Source: Arthrobacter glacialis (GTDB lineage Bacteria; Actinomycetota; Actinomycetes; Actinomycetales; Micrococcaceae). Taken from it: 64,000 nucleotides of DNA. The notes beneath the pieces were generated by a model. The model had not been told where the DNA came from. It did no database searches and saw only the letters and a program-made list of their open reading frames with translations. Position numbers and translations under genes: made by a program. The stretch lies in assembly GCF_002909445.1 (NCBI RefSeq), contig NZ_PPXC01000001.1, positions 310,001 through 374,000 on the forward strand. Direction: 5' to 3'. This document shows positions 8,773 through 17,255 of this stretch, piece by piece. Numbering within the stretch: the first letter of the stretch is position 1; every line of letters begins with the position of its first letter.

Positions 8773-9226
8773 CACGGTAAACAGGGCCAGCAGTGCCAGA
8801 ACCATTAGAGATGGGCGGGCCGGGCTGCCGGTCCGCCTGTGCGCGGCCGTCGCAGTGGCATCCGTCGGGGCACATGTGTTGATGGCGTGGGTGCACCGCG
8901 CCATGCTGTGGGAAAGTGCGTTGATGCTGCTCATGGCCGCCGTCTGCCTTCCGTGCGCCGTGGCCATGTGGCGCCGCGGCCACGAGCAGGCAGTGCAGGG
9001 TCTTTTCGTGATGTCCCTGGTCATGGTGGCCGTGCACACTGGATTTCTCTTGGGGCCGGGTTCCATGGCGGGGCCCCACCACGCCGGCGTGGGGTCGATG
9101 GTCACCCGGACGGCTGGCTCGCATCCGCAGCCTTCCGCGATGTTGGGCATCGTAGCCCTTGAACTGGCCGTGGCAATGCTGGCGGCGTTGGTGATGCGGC
9201 GCTCGCGAACATGCACCGCGCAATAG
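8753..9226 (+). CDS. Met/His-rich small membrane protein coupled to the amine oxidase gene
   Basis: 157 aa. The ATG overlaps the last 20 bases of the amine oxidase gene, which implies translational coupling; GGAG lies about ten bases upstream. Four hydrophobic segments are visible after a ~28-residue polar N-terminus. The protein is rich in methionine (13) and histidine (7), with clusters such as [21 protein letters not shown] and SHPQ, and a CLPC pair. I do not recognise the family. Coupling to a copper enzyme together with copper-type ligands in the membrane suggests copper supply or export during oxidase maturation. This function is inference. Confidence 0.7.
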   Translation: MTTATADTVNRASSARTIRDGRAGLPVRLCAAVAVASVGAHVLMAWVHRAMLWESALMLLMAAVCLPCAVAMWRRGHEQAVQGLFVMSLVMVAVHTGFLLGPGSMAGPHHAGVGSMVTRTAGSHPQPSAMLGIVALELAVAMLAALVMRRSRTCTAQ

Positions 9227-9399
9227 CTGGTCCCTACGCCGGGCCAAGCCAACTGCGTGCTGCCCAATCAGCTCCAGGAGAATACTGAGTCAACGGCATT
9301 GTAAATAGTTGTGAAGTGGGAAGGATCGGAGCCGCACGCGGGAAAGCACTTCGGTGTGCATAGTTGGAGCCATAAGGCCGCAGTCCCCCTGACAATGCC

Positions 9400-9660
9400 C
9401 GACGGCGGTTTGCCACCGCAGCCATGGCCGGTGTCGCCGTCTACATCGGCATCGACGTCGTGCTCCAGTTTCTGCCGCCGCACTACAGTGTGGTCAGCGC
9501 CGCCGAAAGCAACCTGGCCGTAATCCCTTTTGGGTGGATCATGAAGCTGAGTTTTCCGGGCCGGGCCGTCACCACCTTCGCGGTCATGGCTGCCCGGTCT
9601 GGCACCAGAGATCGCGAATGCCTCCTACAACGCGACGGGAATCCGAATTCGGTTCGATGA
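9400..9660 (+). pseudogene. DUF998-family membrane protein remnant
   Basis: The frame encodes FATAAMAGVAVYIGIDVV, LPPHYSVVSAAESNLAV and FGWIMKLSFPGRAV, which resembles the N-terminal part of DUF998 integral membrane proteins. The reading frame then runs into non-homologous residues and a stop at 9658-9660, leaving about 86 codons where the family has about 200. No ribosome binding site precedes it. I read it as a decayed fragment. The stretch 9227-9399 holds nothing else I can identify. Confidence 0.55.
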
Positions 9661-9780
9661 CCCGATCAAGCCCCCAGTATGGGGTGGTCGTGAATTACGG
9701 CTCTACCAGGTTTTCTGTGAAGAATGCACGAAGGCCGCCGCTCTTGATGCCCGCAAGAGTCAGACCCCGGTAGTCGGACG

Positions 9781-10746
9781 TCATTCCGGCAGGAGGTGGT
9801 TTGGGAGCCTGTTTCCCGGCGCACGGCCGCGGATTTCGAGCAGATCCCGGGCATGGGAGTGCAAGCGCTTGTCTTCATCTGACAGGGGAACCCAGTGCGG
9901 AACCGGCAGTGAGTTGCCGGCGTCGTCCCGTGTCACCATCACGGTCAGGCAGTAGGTGGTCAGGTTCATCTCATGTCCTTTGGGATCGCCTGACCTGACG
10001 TGGACTGCGATGTGCATGCCCTTCGTTCCCGTGTAGACCAGCCGGGCCTCGACTTCCACCACGTGGCCGATCAGCAGTGGCCGGTAGAACCGAACGCCGC
10101 CGGAGAATACCGCCACGGTGTCGTTCCCGCAGTAGCGTGATGCGCACACATATGCTGCTTCATCGATCCACTTCATCACGATCCCGCCGTGAACCTTGCC
10201 ACCCCAGTTCACGTCCGTGGGGGCGGCCATGAATCTCAAGACCACACGCTCGGCCGTCCCGGCATCGGTGTATTCCTGCGCCTTCATGGCCGCCACAACC
10301 TCCTCCCGGACTTTGATCCGGGCCAGGGCATTATCGCGGTGTTCAATCTCCTCCTGCGTGGCGGGCTCAAAGGGCGTCACCGCAGTTGGTTTGCCGTCCG
10401 GGCCCACGGCCACGAATATCACGATGCACTGACTGCGCATCGTGGGGATTCCACCCCTAGGATCGCCCGAGGACACCACAGTGCGAATGTGCATCGATGA
10501 GCGTCCGGTATAGACAATCGTTGCCTCCACCTCCACCATGTCTCCGCTATTGACAGGGTCCGCAAAGTGGATGTTGCCCACATAGGCCGTCACGCAATAG
10601 GACTTAGCCCAGCCCACCGCAGCGGCGTAGGCCGCCTTGTCCACCCACTCCAGCACAGTGCCGGCATCCACAGAGCCGCTGTGGCCGACGTCAGTGGGGG
10701 CCGCAAGGAAACGAAGGGTCACGGAATTGGCGCCAGTCTCGCTCAT
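9781..10746 (-). CDS. Acyl-CoA thioesterase with two hotdog domains
   Basis: 321 aa with two 4HBT (hotdog) domains in tandem, at about residues 5-125 and 165-285. Each has the pattern GxVxxWxDxAAY: GTVLEWVDKAAYAAA in the first and GGIVMKWIDEAAYVCA in the second. Each is followed by VEVEAxxVYTGxxxMHI. The aspartate in each is the usual catalytic or CoA-site residue. The enzyme hydrolyses acyl-CoA to free acid and CoA in the cytoplasm. No ribosome binding site is seen; a TAGACT hexamer six bases before the ATG suggests a leaderless transcript. Confidence 0.9.
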   Translation of the reverse strand: MSETGANSVTLRFLAAPTDVGHSGSVDAGTVLEWVDKAAYAAAVGWAKSYCVTAYVGNIHFADPVNSGDMVEVEATIVYTGRSSMHIRTVVSSGDPRGGIPTMRSQCIVIFVAVGPDGKPTAVTPFEPATQEEIEHRDNALARIKVREEVVAAMKAQEYTDAGTAERVVLRFMAAPTDVNWGGKVHGGIVMKWIDEAAYVCASRYCGNDTVAVFSGGVRFYRPLLIGHVVEVEARLVYTGTKGMHIAVHVRSGDPKGHEMNLTTYCLTVMVTRDDAGNSLPVPHWVPLSDEDKRLHSHARDLLEIRGRAPGNRLPNHLLPE

Positions 10747-10752
10747 GAAACG

Positions 10753-10758
10753 AGTCTA
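10753..10758 (-). promoter_or_regulatory. Leaderless -10 element for the thioesterase gene
   Basis: TAGACT on the minus strand lies six bases upstream of the ATG. The TANNNT-N6-start spacing is that of leaderless actinobacterial genes, and no Shine-Dalgarno sequence is present. Confidence 0.5.
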
Positions 10759-10884
10759 TTGAAGTGATGGAAGGTCTAAATGCGAACAAGTCTCATACGC
10801 TGTTTCTCCCGTCACATTCATACCTCTTGAAATCCTTCGTTTCCGAGCATGGCAGCCAGACCGCCAGCCCAACCACCCTGGACA

Positions 10885-10931
10885 AAGTACGACGGCGGCA
10901 CCCACGCAAGGTGGGTGCCGCCGTCGTACTT
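10885..10931. terminator. Bidirectional hairpin terminator, 21-bp perfect stem
   Basis: AAGTACGACGGCGGCACCCAC pairs perfectly with its reverse complement across a five-base GCAAG loop (stem at 10885-10905 and 10911-10931). A tract of A on one side and T on the other allows function on both strands. It ends the minus-strand MFS transporter gene 10 bp away. A closely related hairpin recurs at 45514-45571. The rest of 10747-10884 shows nothing further. Confidence 0.85.
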
Positions 10932-10941
10932 CCCTTGGGTA

Positions 10942-12324
10942 TTACCGCGTAGAAGCAGCGGCTGGCTTGCGCTTGTCAAAGATGGTGGCGCCAACCTCCT
11001 GCTCGTGCTGGTTGGTAATGCTGAGGTCTATCCCGGAGCGGTCCTTGAGCATGATGACCGCGGCCAGGCCGATGAGCGTGGTGAGCAGCAGGTAGCCGGA
11101 GATGGCGAGGCTGGTGCCGGTGGCCTGCAGCAGCCACTGGGCGATCAAGGGGGAGAAAGCCCCGCCCAGAATGGCGCCGAGGGCGTAGGAGATGGAAACG
11201 CCGGAAAAACGCACCGAGGCCGGGAAGATCTCGCTGTACCAGGCGGCCTGCGGGCCATAGGTCAGGCCGAGGCCAAAGGTCAGCAGCAGCAGCGCCAGGT
11301 ACAGGGCCCAGAGTTCGCCGGTGTTGATCAGCAGGAACAGTGGAAACACCGTGAGGGCCATGACGGTGTACCCGATAATGTAGGTGCGCTTACGCCCAAT
11401 TTTGTCGGCCATGCCGCCTGCCAGAGCCGTGAAGATGAGCCACATGGCTGCCGCAAATGTCATGGCGAGCAATACGGGGGTCTTCCCCAGGCCCACGATG
11501 CCGTCGGGGTTGGTGGCGTAGCTGGGGATGAACCCTCCCGTGGCCATGTAGCCGACGGCGTTGTTGCCGACAAAAACCAGAGCAGCCAGGATGACCAGGC
11601 GCCAATGCTTGCGGAACAGCTCGAGGATGGGAACCTTGGGCTGCAGCTTCATTTCTGCGATTTCCAGGAAAACCGGGCTCTCCTCCACGGCGCGGCGCAC
11701 AAAGTAGCCAACGCCGATCAGGACGAAGCTGAGCAGGAACGGGATGCGCCAGCCCCACTCCAGGAAAGCGTCGCCGGGGGCGATGACCCCTGTCATCAGC
11801 GCCGTGACGCCGGAAGCCAGCAGCAGACCCAAGGGGACGCCCAGCTGCGGGAACGAGCCAGCCCGTCCGCGCTTGTTGGCGGGTGCATGCTCAACAGCCA
11901 TCAGGACGGCGCCGCCCCATTCGCCACCTGCCGAGATGCCCTGCAGGATGCGCAGGATCAGCAACATTATGGGAGCCAGCACGCCCGCCGTGGCATAGGT
12001 GGGCAGCAAGCCGATGAGCATGGTGCTGAGGCCCATCAGCAAAAGGGTCAGCACGAGCATGGCCTTGCGGCCAATCTTGTCGCCGTAGTGGCCGGCCAGG
12101 AACGCGCCGAGCGGGCGGAACAGGAAGCTGATGCCCACGGAAGCGAAGGCAAGCAGCAGACCGATCTGGGCGCCAGCCGGCCCAAAGAACAGCTGGGCAA
12201 ACACCAGGCCGGCGGCTGTGGCGTAGATGAAATAGTCGTACCACTCGACGGTGGTGCCGATGAGGGTTGCAAACGCGACGCGTCTCTGCGTGCGCCGTGT
12301 GTCGACTGCTCTTGAGCTGCTCAT
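10942..12324 (-). CDS. MFS transporter, metabolite:H+ symporter (MHS) family
   Basis: 460 aa from an ATG with AAGGA eight bases upstream; an extension to an ATG at 12417 is possible but unlikely. Twelve hydrophobic segments are visible. MHS-type motifs include TTVEWYDYFIYATAA at the first helix, GALFLAGHYGDKIGRK-like LAGHYGDKIGRKAML in the 2-3 loop, and GEWGGAVLMAVEHAP in helix 5. Relatives carry shikimate, proline/betaine, alpha-ketoglutarate or aromatic acids with protons. The gene diverges from a LysR regulator, which probably controls it. Confidence 0.9.
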   Translation of the reverse strand: MSSSRAVDTRRTQRRVAFATLIGTTVEWYDYFIYATAAGLVFAQLFFGPAGAQIGLLLAFASVGISFLFRPLGAFLAGHYGDKIGRKAMLVLTLLLMGLSTMLIGLLPTYATAGVLAPIMLLILRILQGISAGGEWGGAVLMAVEHAPANKRGRAGSFPQLGVPLGLLLASGVTALMTGVIAPGDAFLEWGWRIPFLLSFVLIGVGYFVRRAVEESPVFLEIAEMKLQPKVPILELFRKHWRLVILAALVFVGNNAVGYMATGGFIPSYATNPDGIVGLGKTPVLLAMTFAAAMWLIFTALAGGMADKIGRKRTYIIGYTVMALTVFPLFLLINTGELWALYLALLLLTFGLGLTYGPQAAWYSEIFPASVRFSGVSISYALGAILGGAFSPLIAQWLLQATGTSLAISGYLLLTTLIGLAAVIMLKDRSGIDLSITNQHEQEVGATIFDKRKPAAASTR

Positions 12325-12439
12325 GGTTGTAGTCCTTGAATTTGGTCCGAAGATACCGGCCGGCCCCTGCGCACCATTGCGGTTGCGGACCGAGTGACGG
12401 TATGTAATCAGTGTCACAGTAAAATTACCGTGAGTAAAC

Positions 12440-12479
12440 TTATGAAAGTAGTCAAACTTATTCGGTTTTATGAAAGTAG
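12440..12479. promoter_or_regulatory. Direct repeat TTATGAAAGTAG in the MFS/LysR intergenic region
   Basis: The 12-mer TTATGAAAGTAG occurs at 12440-12451 and again at 12468-12479, a 28-bp spacing of nearly three helical turns. It is in the AT-rich divergent promoter region, and the second copy abuts the lysR start. It is a plausible binding site for the LysR protein. Confidence 0.4.
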
Positions 12480-12485
12480 GATGCC

Positions 12486-13397
12486 TTGTCCAAGTTCACT
12501 CTGCGCCAGTTGGAACTGTTTGTGGCGCTGGCAGACTTTTCCACGCTCAGCGACGCGGCAGCCTCCCTGCATTTCTCCGAGTCCGCGCTCTCACAGGCAA
12601 TTACACGACTGGAACGCGCGGTAGGCGAGCAGCTGTGCATCCGCCGCAAGGCGAGGGGACTGAAGCTGACCCCTGCCGGGGAATACTTTGCTGTACGGGC
12701 CCGGGCGCTTCTGACCGAGGCGGAGGACCTGGTAGCTGAGATGAGCGGGGCGGCCGGGCAGCTGAAGGGACCGGTCAAGCTGGGCTGCTTCGCCAGCTTC
12801 GCCGCCAGTGTTTTGCCCGCCATATTGGGAGGATTCCCCAAACTCCATCCCGGCGTGGATGTGGAGGTCGTGGTGGGCACACATGACGAGTTGCTGCCCG
12901 CGCTGGAGAACGGCCGACTGGACCTGGCCATTGTTTACGACATGCAGCTGCCGCTTGGATTGCAGCGCCAAACCATCTATGAAACCGAGCTGCAGGCGGT
13001 GCTGCCCGTTGACCATCCGCTGACGCGGCAGGAAACTGTCGATTTGCCTGAGCTGGCCCAGGAACCGTTGATCATGTACGACTCCAGCCCCAGTACGGCC
13101 AACACCCACCGGGTCTTTGCGGACCGCGGCCTTCGCCCGACCATTGTGGCGCACATGCCACAGATCATTCTGGTCCAAGCCCTGGTGGGTCGCGGGTTGG
13201 GCTACGGGCTCTTGATGTCCCGTCCGAACTGGTCACCGATCTCCATGGAGGGACTCCCGGTGGCGGTGCGCCCGCTGTCTCCACCGGTCAGCCAGACCAC
13301 CATGTCGGCTATTTGGCTCGAGGGTTCCCGGCTCAGTCCCCGCGCGCAGGCACTGCTTGATTTTACTGTCGAGACGTTCAGGGTTCCGCCGGACTAG
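12486..13397 (+). CDS. LysR family transcriptional regulator
   Basis: 303 aa from a TTG start with AGGA six bases upstream. The N-terminal helix-turn-helix is typical (LELFVALADFSTLSDAAASL, then SESALSQAITRLER). A linker and a periplasmic-binding-like effector domain follow, ending in PRAQALLDF. LysR proteins usually control the divergent gene, here the MHS transporter, in response to its substrate. The inducer is unknown. Its stop codon faces the convergent pRiA4b-domain gene, with a weak GGCAGCC/GGCTGCC hairpin at 13421-13450 between them. Confidence 0.9.
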   Translation: MSKFTLRQLELFVALADFSTLSDAAASLHFSESALSQAITRLERAVGEQLCIRRKARGLKLTPAGEYFAVRARALLTEAEDLVAEMSGAAGQLKGPVKLGCFASFAASVLPAILGGFPKLHPGVDVEVVVGTHDELLPALENGRLDLAIVYDMQLPLGLQRQTIYETELQAVLPVDHPLTRQETVDLPELAQEPLIMYDSSPSTANTHRVFADRGLRPTIVAHMPQIILVQALVGRGLGYGLLMSRPNWSPISMEGLPVAVRPLSPPVSQTTMSAIWLEGSRLSPRAQALLDFTVETFRVPPD

Positions 13398-13469
13398 CCT
13401 GGCCGCTGTTGAGTGTTGGAGGCAGCCGCCGGCCACGCAGCAAGGCTGCCGTAGTTGCAGCCTGCAGGT

Positions 13470-15245
13470 CTAGAGAGCCAGCCCATTCAGCCGCTTTTTG
13501 ACGGCCGCTGCGTCAAACGAGTCCGGGTCGATGTCTTGGCCCTTGCGCAGCCCAAGCCACGCGCGGATGTTCCGGTGCTCCGGATGGTTGGCATCGCGGG
13601 AGGTGGCCACCTTGTCCATCCAACCGTGCGGACCGAATGAGTCTTCTTGTGGTGCGTGTCCGGCGCCCTCGGTGAGCTGCGGTAGCTTTCCTGGCTCAGC
13701 CGCCGGCAAGACTTCCTCCAGCGTGATGGTGTGCTCCCAATCGTCGCCAAAGTCGTACTGGTAATGCATGGCGTCAGAGGGTGCCGATAGCAAGGAATTC
13801 AAGGGAACATTCCTTTCATCCAAGGGAGGCGTACCCCAATGATCGGCCTCGGGATCGTCGGGGGCATAGTGAACCCCTGTGGTGTGATCACCGATCCGGA
13901 ATTCATGCAGGTGGCGGTCCTCCCACGCGAACAGGCGCTGAATGACCTGGTGAAGCTCGTCCAGGGCGATCTCGGCGGGAACATGCACACGGCGCCACAC
14001 GGCCGGAGTGATGCCATCGACCTGGATTTTGAGCTGGTAGGTGGCTTCCGACGGCGCACGGGTGGCTGCCCGGTTCTGCGCTGCGGCCTCCGCTGCGAGT
14101 TCCTCCGTCTTGTCATCGAGGAGCCTTAGCGCGGAGGCGAGTGGACTGCGCAGGGCTGGCGGGACCACGATGTGTGCGCCGATCTCCACCAGGCCCTCCT
14201 CGGCCGCCTGGCGGATCTGCGAACCCACCACCACTGCCTGAAATGCCCTGGGATCGGTGAGGATACTTGGCCCAAAGAGGGTGTCCGCTTCCACGGGCTT
14301 GTTGGACGCGGCGTCCGCCAGGGCCATGGCAACCAAGGCATGGATCGATTCTTCGGGGTCAAAGGCGCCGTAGGGGATGACGAAGTCGTAGTACAGGAAG
14401 TAGGCCAGCACCTCGGTGTCATGCTCGGCGCCGGCAGGATTGGTGCGCAGCTGCTTGCCGATTCGGCTCGCCTTGACGTGGTTCGCCGAGACAACAATCA
14501 ACCTCGCATCAATCAGCGCTTGCCAGTATTGCATCAGGCGCGGCAGCTCGACCATGGAGGTCACCCGCCGTGGCGCGTCAGGGGCTGCCATGGGATCGTG
14601 CCTGGACGTGGCTGATCCGACGGCATTCATGCCGACGCAGGCGGCGGCCTCGGCGATGTCCTTGCGGAGCAAAAGCCGCGAGTCTGTGAGCTTGCGGCCC
14701 TCGCCAATCCACGCCAGCAGTGCTACGGCGCGTTGCACGAAAACCAGTTCCGCGCGTGCGGCGCCAGCCTCCTGCGGCGTGAGCTGCGGGAGAGCCACAT
14801 ATTTCGAAAGCGCGCTGCTAGCTGCCGCGCGTTCCGGGCCTGTCATGTGCAACAGCTGTGCCAGATCGTTTTGGGTCCCCGTCCAGGCAAGTGTTGATGA
14901 CAGGAACTGCAGGTACGTGTTCAGGGCCAGCCCGATGCCTAGCCGCATTTCAGGGTGGAATTCCCCCGCAGATTCAAGAATTTTAGCCGTCATGGGGACT
15001 TCAAGGTTGCTTGCATCCACGGCAGGGACGCTTTGGGCGTAGTTCTTGAAGAAGTTCATCAACAGTTCGCAAAGCCAGTCGAGCTGTTCAGGGTCCACGC
15101 CTGCTGCGTCGGCCCAGGCGCGGAATGCGGGCAGGATGGGATCCAGTGCCCGCTGCGCCACAGCATCCGTGAAGGAGAGCACTGATTTGGGCTTGGCGGA
15201 TGCTGCCGGATTGCCGGAGCGGGACGTCTGGGACTTCTTAGCCAC
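13470..15245 (-). CDS. Plasmid pRiA4b ORF-3 family protein with large N-terminal region
   Basis: 591 aa from a GTG with AAGGA five bases upstream (AAGGAATCAC-GTG). The C-terminal ~190 residues are a pRiA4b ORF-3 (PF07929-type) domain: YQLKIQVDGITPAVWRRV, LHQVIQRLFAWEDRHLHEF, then YQYDFGDDWEH. The N-terminal ~390 residues are mostly helical and of unknown function. They match the protein at 45581-46783 in order (for example LLAWIGEGRKLT here and LLQWLGDGRELT there), so the domain has been gained or lost between paralogues. The role is unknown; some family members sit near mobile or defence genes. Confidence 0.8.
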   Translation of the reverse strand: MAKKSQTSRSGNPAASAKPKSVLSFTDAVAQRALDPILPAFRAWADAAGVDPEQLDWLCELLMNFFKNYAQSVPAVDASNLEVPMTAKILESAGEFHPEMRLGIGLALNTYLQFLSSTLAWTGTQNDLAQLLHMTGPERAAASSALSKYVALPQLTPQEAGAARAELVFVQRAVALLAWIGEGRKLTDSRLLLRKDIAEAAACVGMNAVGSATSRHDPMAAPDAPRRVTSMVELPRLMQYWQALIDARLIVVSANHVKASRIGKQLRTNPAGAEHDTEVLAYFLYYDFVIPYGAFDPEESIHALVAMALADAASNKPVEADTLFGPSILTDPRAFQAVVVGSQIRQAAEEGLVEIGAHIVVPPALRSPLASALRLLDDKTEELAAEAAAQNRAATRAPSEATYQLKIQVDGITPAVWRRVHVPAEIALDELHQVIQRLFAWEDRHLHEFRIGDHTTGVHYAPDDPEADHWGTPPLDERNVPLNSLLSAPSDAMHYQYDFGDDWEHTITLEEVLPAAEPGKLPQLTEGAGHAPQEDSFGPHGWMDKVATSRDANHPEHRNIRAWLGLRKGQDIDPDSFDAAAVKKRLNGLAL

Positions 15246-15279
15246 GTGATTCCTTCGAGGGACGGAGACTGTTAAGTTC

Positions 15280-15303
15280 AACCGTAACCGTAACCGTAAC
15301 CGG
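15280..15303. repeat. AACCGT hexanucleotide repeat
   Basis: Three perfect copies of AACCGT and a fourth ending in G lie 35 bp upstream of the GTG of the pRiA4b-domain gene. The length is suited to slippage and it could alter promoter spacing. No function is shown. Confidence 0.7.
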
Positions 15304-15418
15304 ATTGCGGCGTGGGGCGGGGGCGGGCGCCTGGGCGAGTCACGCCGTCGTGCACGCCGGGAGCGCGGCCGCCCCTGGATGGGGGTGCCCAGATGACACA
15401 TGATGATCACAGAGATTC

Positions 15419-15943
15419 TCCTTTGATTTTCAGTGGTCCGCGCTGACGGCAATGCGGCAGGAGGACATGGAGGACTCCGCAGAGCTGGAGGACATCTATG
15501 TGCGGACGTTCGAGTTTCCGGCAGGCTTCATGGCCCAGTCCCAGCCGTCCATGATCGTGGCTGACGCCGTGCACCAGAAGCTGGCCACCGGATTCCCGGT
15601 CGGCAAACGGTTCAAGTCGGTGCCGGTGGTCAGGGTGGCTGACTCCAACCCGGCGCAGTTGGGCCGCCACCACCGGGCCGACGGCCGCTGGCGCATCTAC
15701 GCCTTTGCGGATGCCGCGGCAGTGCGGGAACGGTCCTTTCTGGCGGACTGGGCCCGGTGGCTGTCCGCATCTACCGAGTCGCCGCTGCTGAAATACACTC
15801 CTGCGGGGGCGGACATCGACAAGGAGTTTGACGTGAAGCTCATTGCCCAGCAGGACTTTGAGGGCGTTGACCTGCGTCGTGTGCCAGCGACGTTCATGGC
15901 GCGCACCGGCCCGTTTGGGCTCGTCGACTACGAGCTGGTCTAA
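15419..15943 (+). pseudogene. Phenol 2-monooxygenase / 3-hydroxybenzoate hydroxylase C-terminal remnant
   Basis: The frame matches the C-terminal thioredoxin-like dimerisation domain of FAD-dependent phenol hydroxylases: WRIYAFADAAAVRER, LADWARWLSA and VPATFMARTGPFGLVDY. Full-length relatives have about 640 residues and begin with an FAD-binding GxGxxG domain; none of that is present, and homology begins abruptly near 15419 without a start signal. The remnant keeps an intact stop, so the 5' part was lost by deletion or rearrangement. It points to a lost aromatic hydroxylation pathway. Confidence 0.75.
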
Positions 15944-16149
15944 GCATCGGATCCGGCCAATGACATCTTTGAGGCTCGCGGGATTGACCGCGGCGGTGCT
16001 GTGGTGGTGGTCCGCCCGGGGGCTGGCCGATTTCTTCGATGTGATCATGCTTCCGCGGCGTTAAAGTGGGCGGGCATGGATGTCCCATCAGAGGGCTCAC
16101 TTCTTGCGTGGCCACCACGACTAACGAAGTCTGAATGACCTTGAAATAG

Positions 16150-16451
16150 TGTCCCGCACAGGGCCCGCGGGATTCTATCGATCGAAGCAACACCGGACGG
16201 CTCTTACGGGACGGCCCAATACGAGGCGCGACAACACTGCAGGTCAGCACGGGATTTGTCCGGTCAAGGACCCTCTTGCGGGACCCTGGCCGGGGTGCTG
16301 GCGTTTGTCGCGTGCAAATCATCCCGTCCACGACACGACGGTCATCACCGAACGGATGAGAACACCACCCCTGATCCGACGGGAACAACGGGGTGGTCAC
16401 CGCCCGATGCACATCACTCAAACGATGAAAACCCTGGAACAGAAGAGTCAT
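16150..16451 (-). pseudogene. Transposase N-terminal remnant A
   Basis: Minus-strand translation contains LSDVHRAVTTPLFPSD, HPFGDDRRVVDGMI and then nonsense. This is the N-terminal pattern of IS5-type transposases (SDxQWxxxxPLLP...RRxVDGI). The DDE catalytic region is absent. About 95 bases (16320-16412) are clearly similar, roughly four in five by eye, to remnant B at 17500-17630. The rest of 15944-16149 holds nothing recognisable. Confidence 0.55.
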
Positions 16452-16495
16452 GCCTATGGTCGTGCGTCAATCAAGGCGGATATGGGAGACATGCC

Positions 16496-16798
16496 CTAGT
16501 CACCGGCCATCGACCGCAGCGCCGCGAGGTGCCCATCGAAGGCCCGGCGACCCTGCGCGGTGAGCTTGACCGTTGTCGTCTGGCGCGCGTCCGTACGTTG
16601 CGGGGAGGCTTGTTTGCTTGTGACGAGATAGCCGATTTCGACGAGGTTTCTTACGGTCTTTGACAGGTTGGCCTCGCTGATCTCCAGGGTTGCGGCAATT
16701 GCAGCGAAGTCCGCCTCGGCAAGCGGGCGCAGCATTGCACACAGGCGCAGCCGGGTTGGTGCGTGGATCGCCTCATTAAAGTAGGGCTCAGCCCGCAT
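16496..16798 (-). CDS. Winged-helix transcriptional regulator (HTH_34/MarR-like)
   Basis: 100 aa from an ATG that overlaps the end of the upstream membrane-protein gene by 11 bases. The motif order fits small winged-helix regulators: APTRLRLCAMLRPLAEADFA, then ISEANLSKTVRNLVEIGYL for the recognition helix, then KLTAQGRRAF. Such single-domain regulators commonly pair with a small membrane protein in one operon, as here. The ligand and target are unknown; autoregulation of the pair is likely. Confidence 0.75.
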   Translation of the reverse strand: MRAEPYFNEAIHAPTRLRLCAMLRPLAEADFAAIAATLEISEANLSKTVRNLVEIGYLVTSKQASPQRTDARQTTTVKLTAQGRRAFDGHLAALRSMAGD

Positions 16799-17255
16799 GG
16801 CGCACCTCGGCAGCATACGCGCGGTCATATTCCACGATGATGAGTGCGGTGGCGACACCCGCGGCCACAGCTACGCCGACAATCCACCCGATCAGACCGA
16901 GCAGCGCGAGCACCAGGCTGATCATCAGCGAGAAGAAAATGATTACGAAGAGCGCAACCAACAACCAGAGCCCGCGAGGACCCGCCGGTCGGGTAATGCC
17001 GAGGCCACTGCGCTTGCGGAAAAGCACCTCAACACCGATGAAGATCCCCATGCTGAGCACAAAGGGCAGCCATGCCCATGCCAGCCCGGCCGCGGGGGCC
17101 ACGATGATAAGCGCAGCGCCCAAGCCCTGCGCAGGTGCAACCCACCACGTTTCTGCAGTGACTCGTTCACCGATCCGATCACGGTCGGTACTGATCGCCT
17201 TGAGCGACTCACGCACGGATGCTGGGTCCCGTGGATTCTCCAATTGACTTTCCAT
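16788..17255 (-). CDS. Small four-helix membrane protein
   Basis: 155 aa. A ~40-residue polar N-terminus (SVRESLKAISTDRDRIGERV) precedes four hydrophobic segments, roughly at residues 45-62, 63-80, 98-118 and 122-142. I do not recognise a characterised family. It is the first gene of a two-gene operon with the winged-helix regulator, and the two overlap by 11 bases, so they are probably translated together. Function unknown. Confidence 0.65.
   Translation of the reverse strand: MESQLENPRDPASVRESLKAISTDRDRIGERVTAETWWVAPAQGLGAALIIVAPAAGLAWAWLPFVLSMGIFIGVEVLFRKRSGLGITRPAGPRGLWLLVALFVIIFFSLMISLVLALLGLIGWIVGVAVAAGVATALIIVEYDRAYAAEVRHAG

Noticed and set aside
9695-9784. 29-codon frame overlapping the thioesterase stop codon (MTSDYRGLTLAGIKSG...)
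   Set aside because: The ATGA overlap and the protein-like ending (FFTENLVEP) are suggestive, but there is no ribosome binding site or recognisable family, and it is too short to support.
10849-12315. Long plus-strand reading frame opposite the MFS transporter
   Set aside because: Gln/Gly/Glu-rich translation is the mirror of the transporter codons; no domain and no ribosome binding site.
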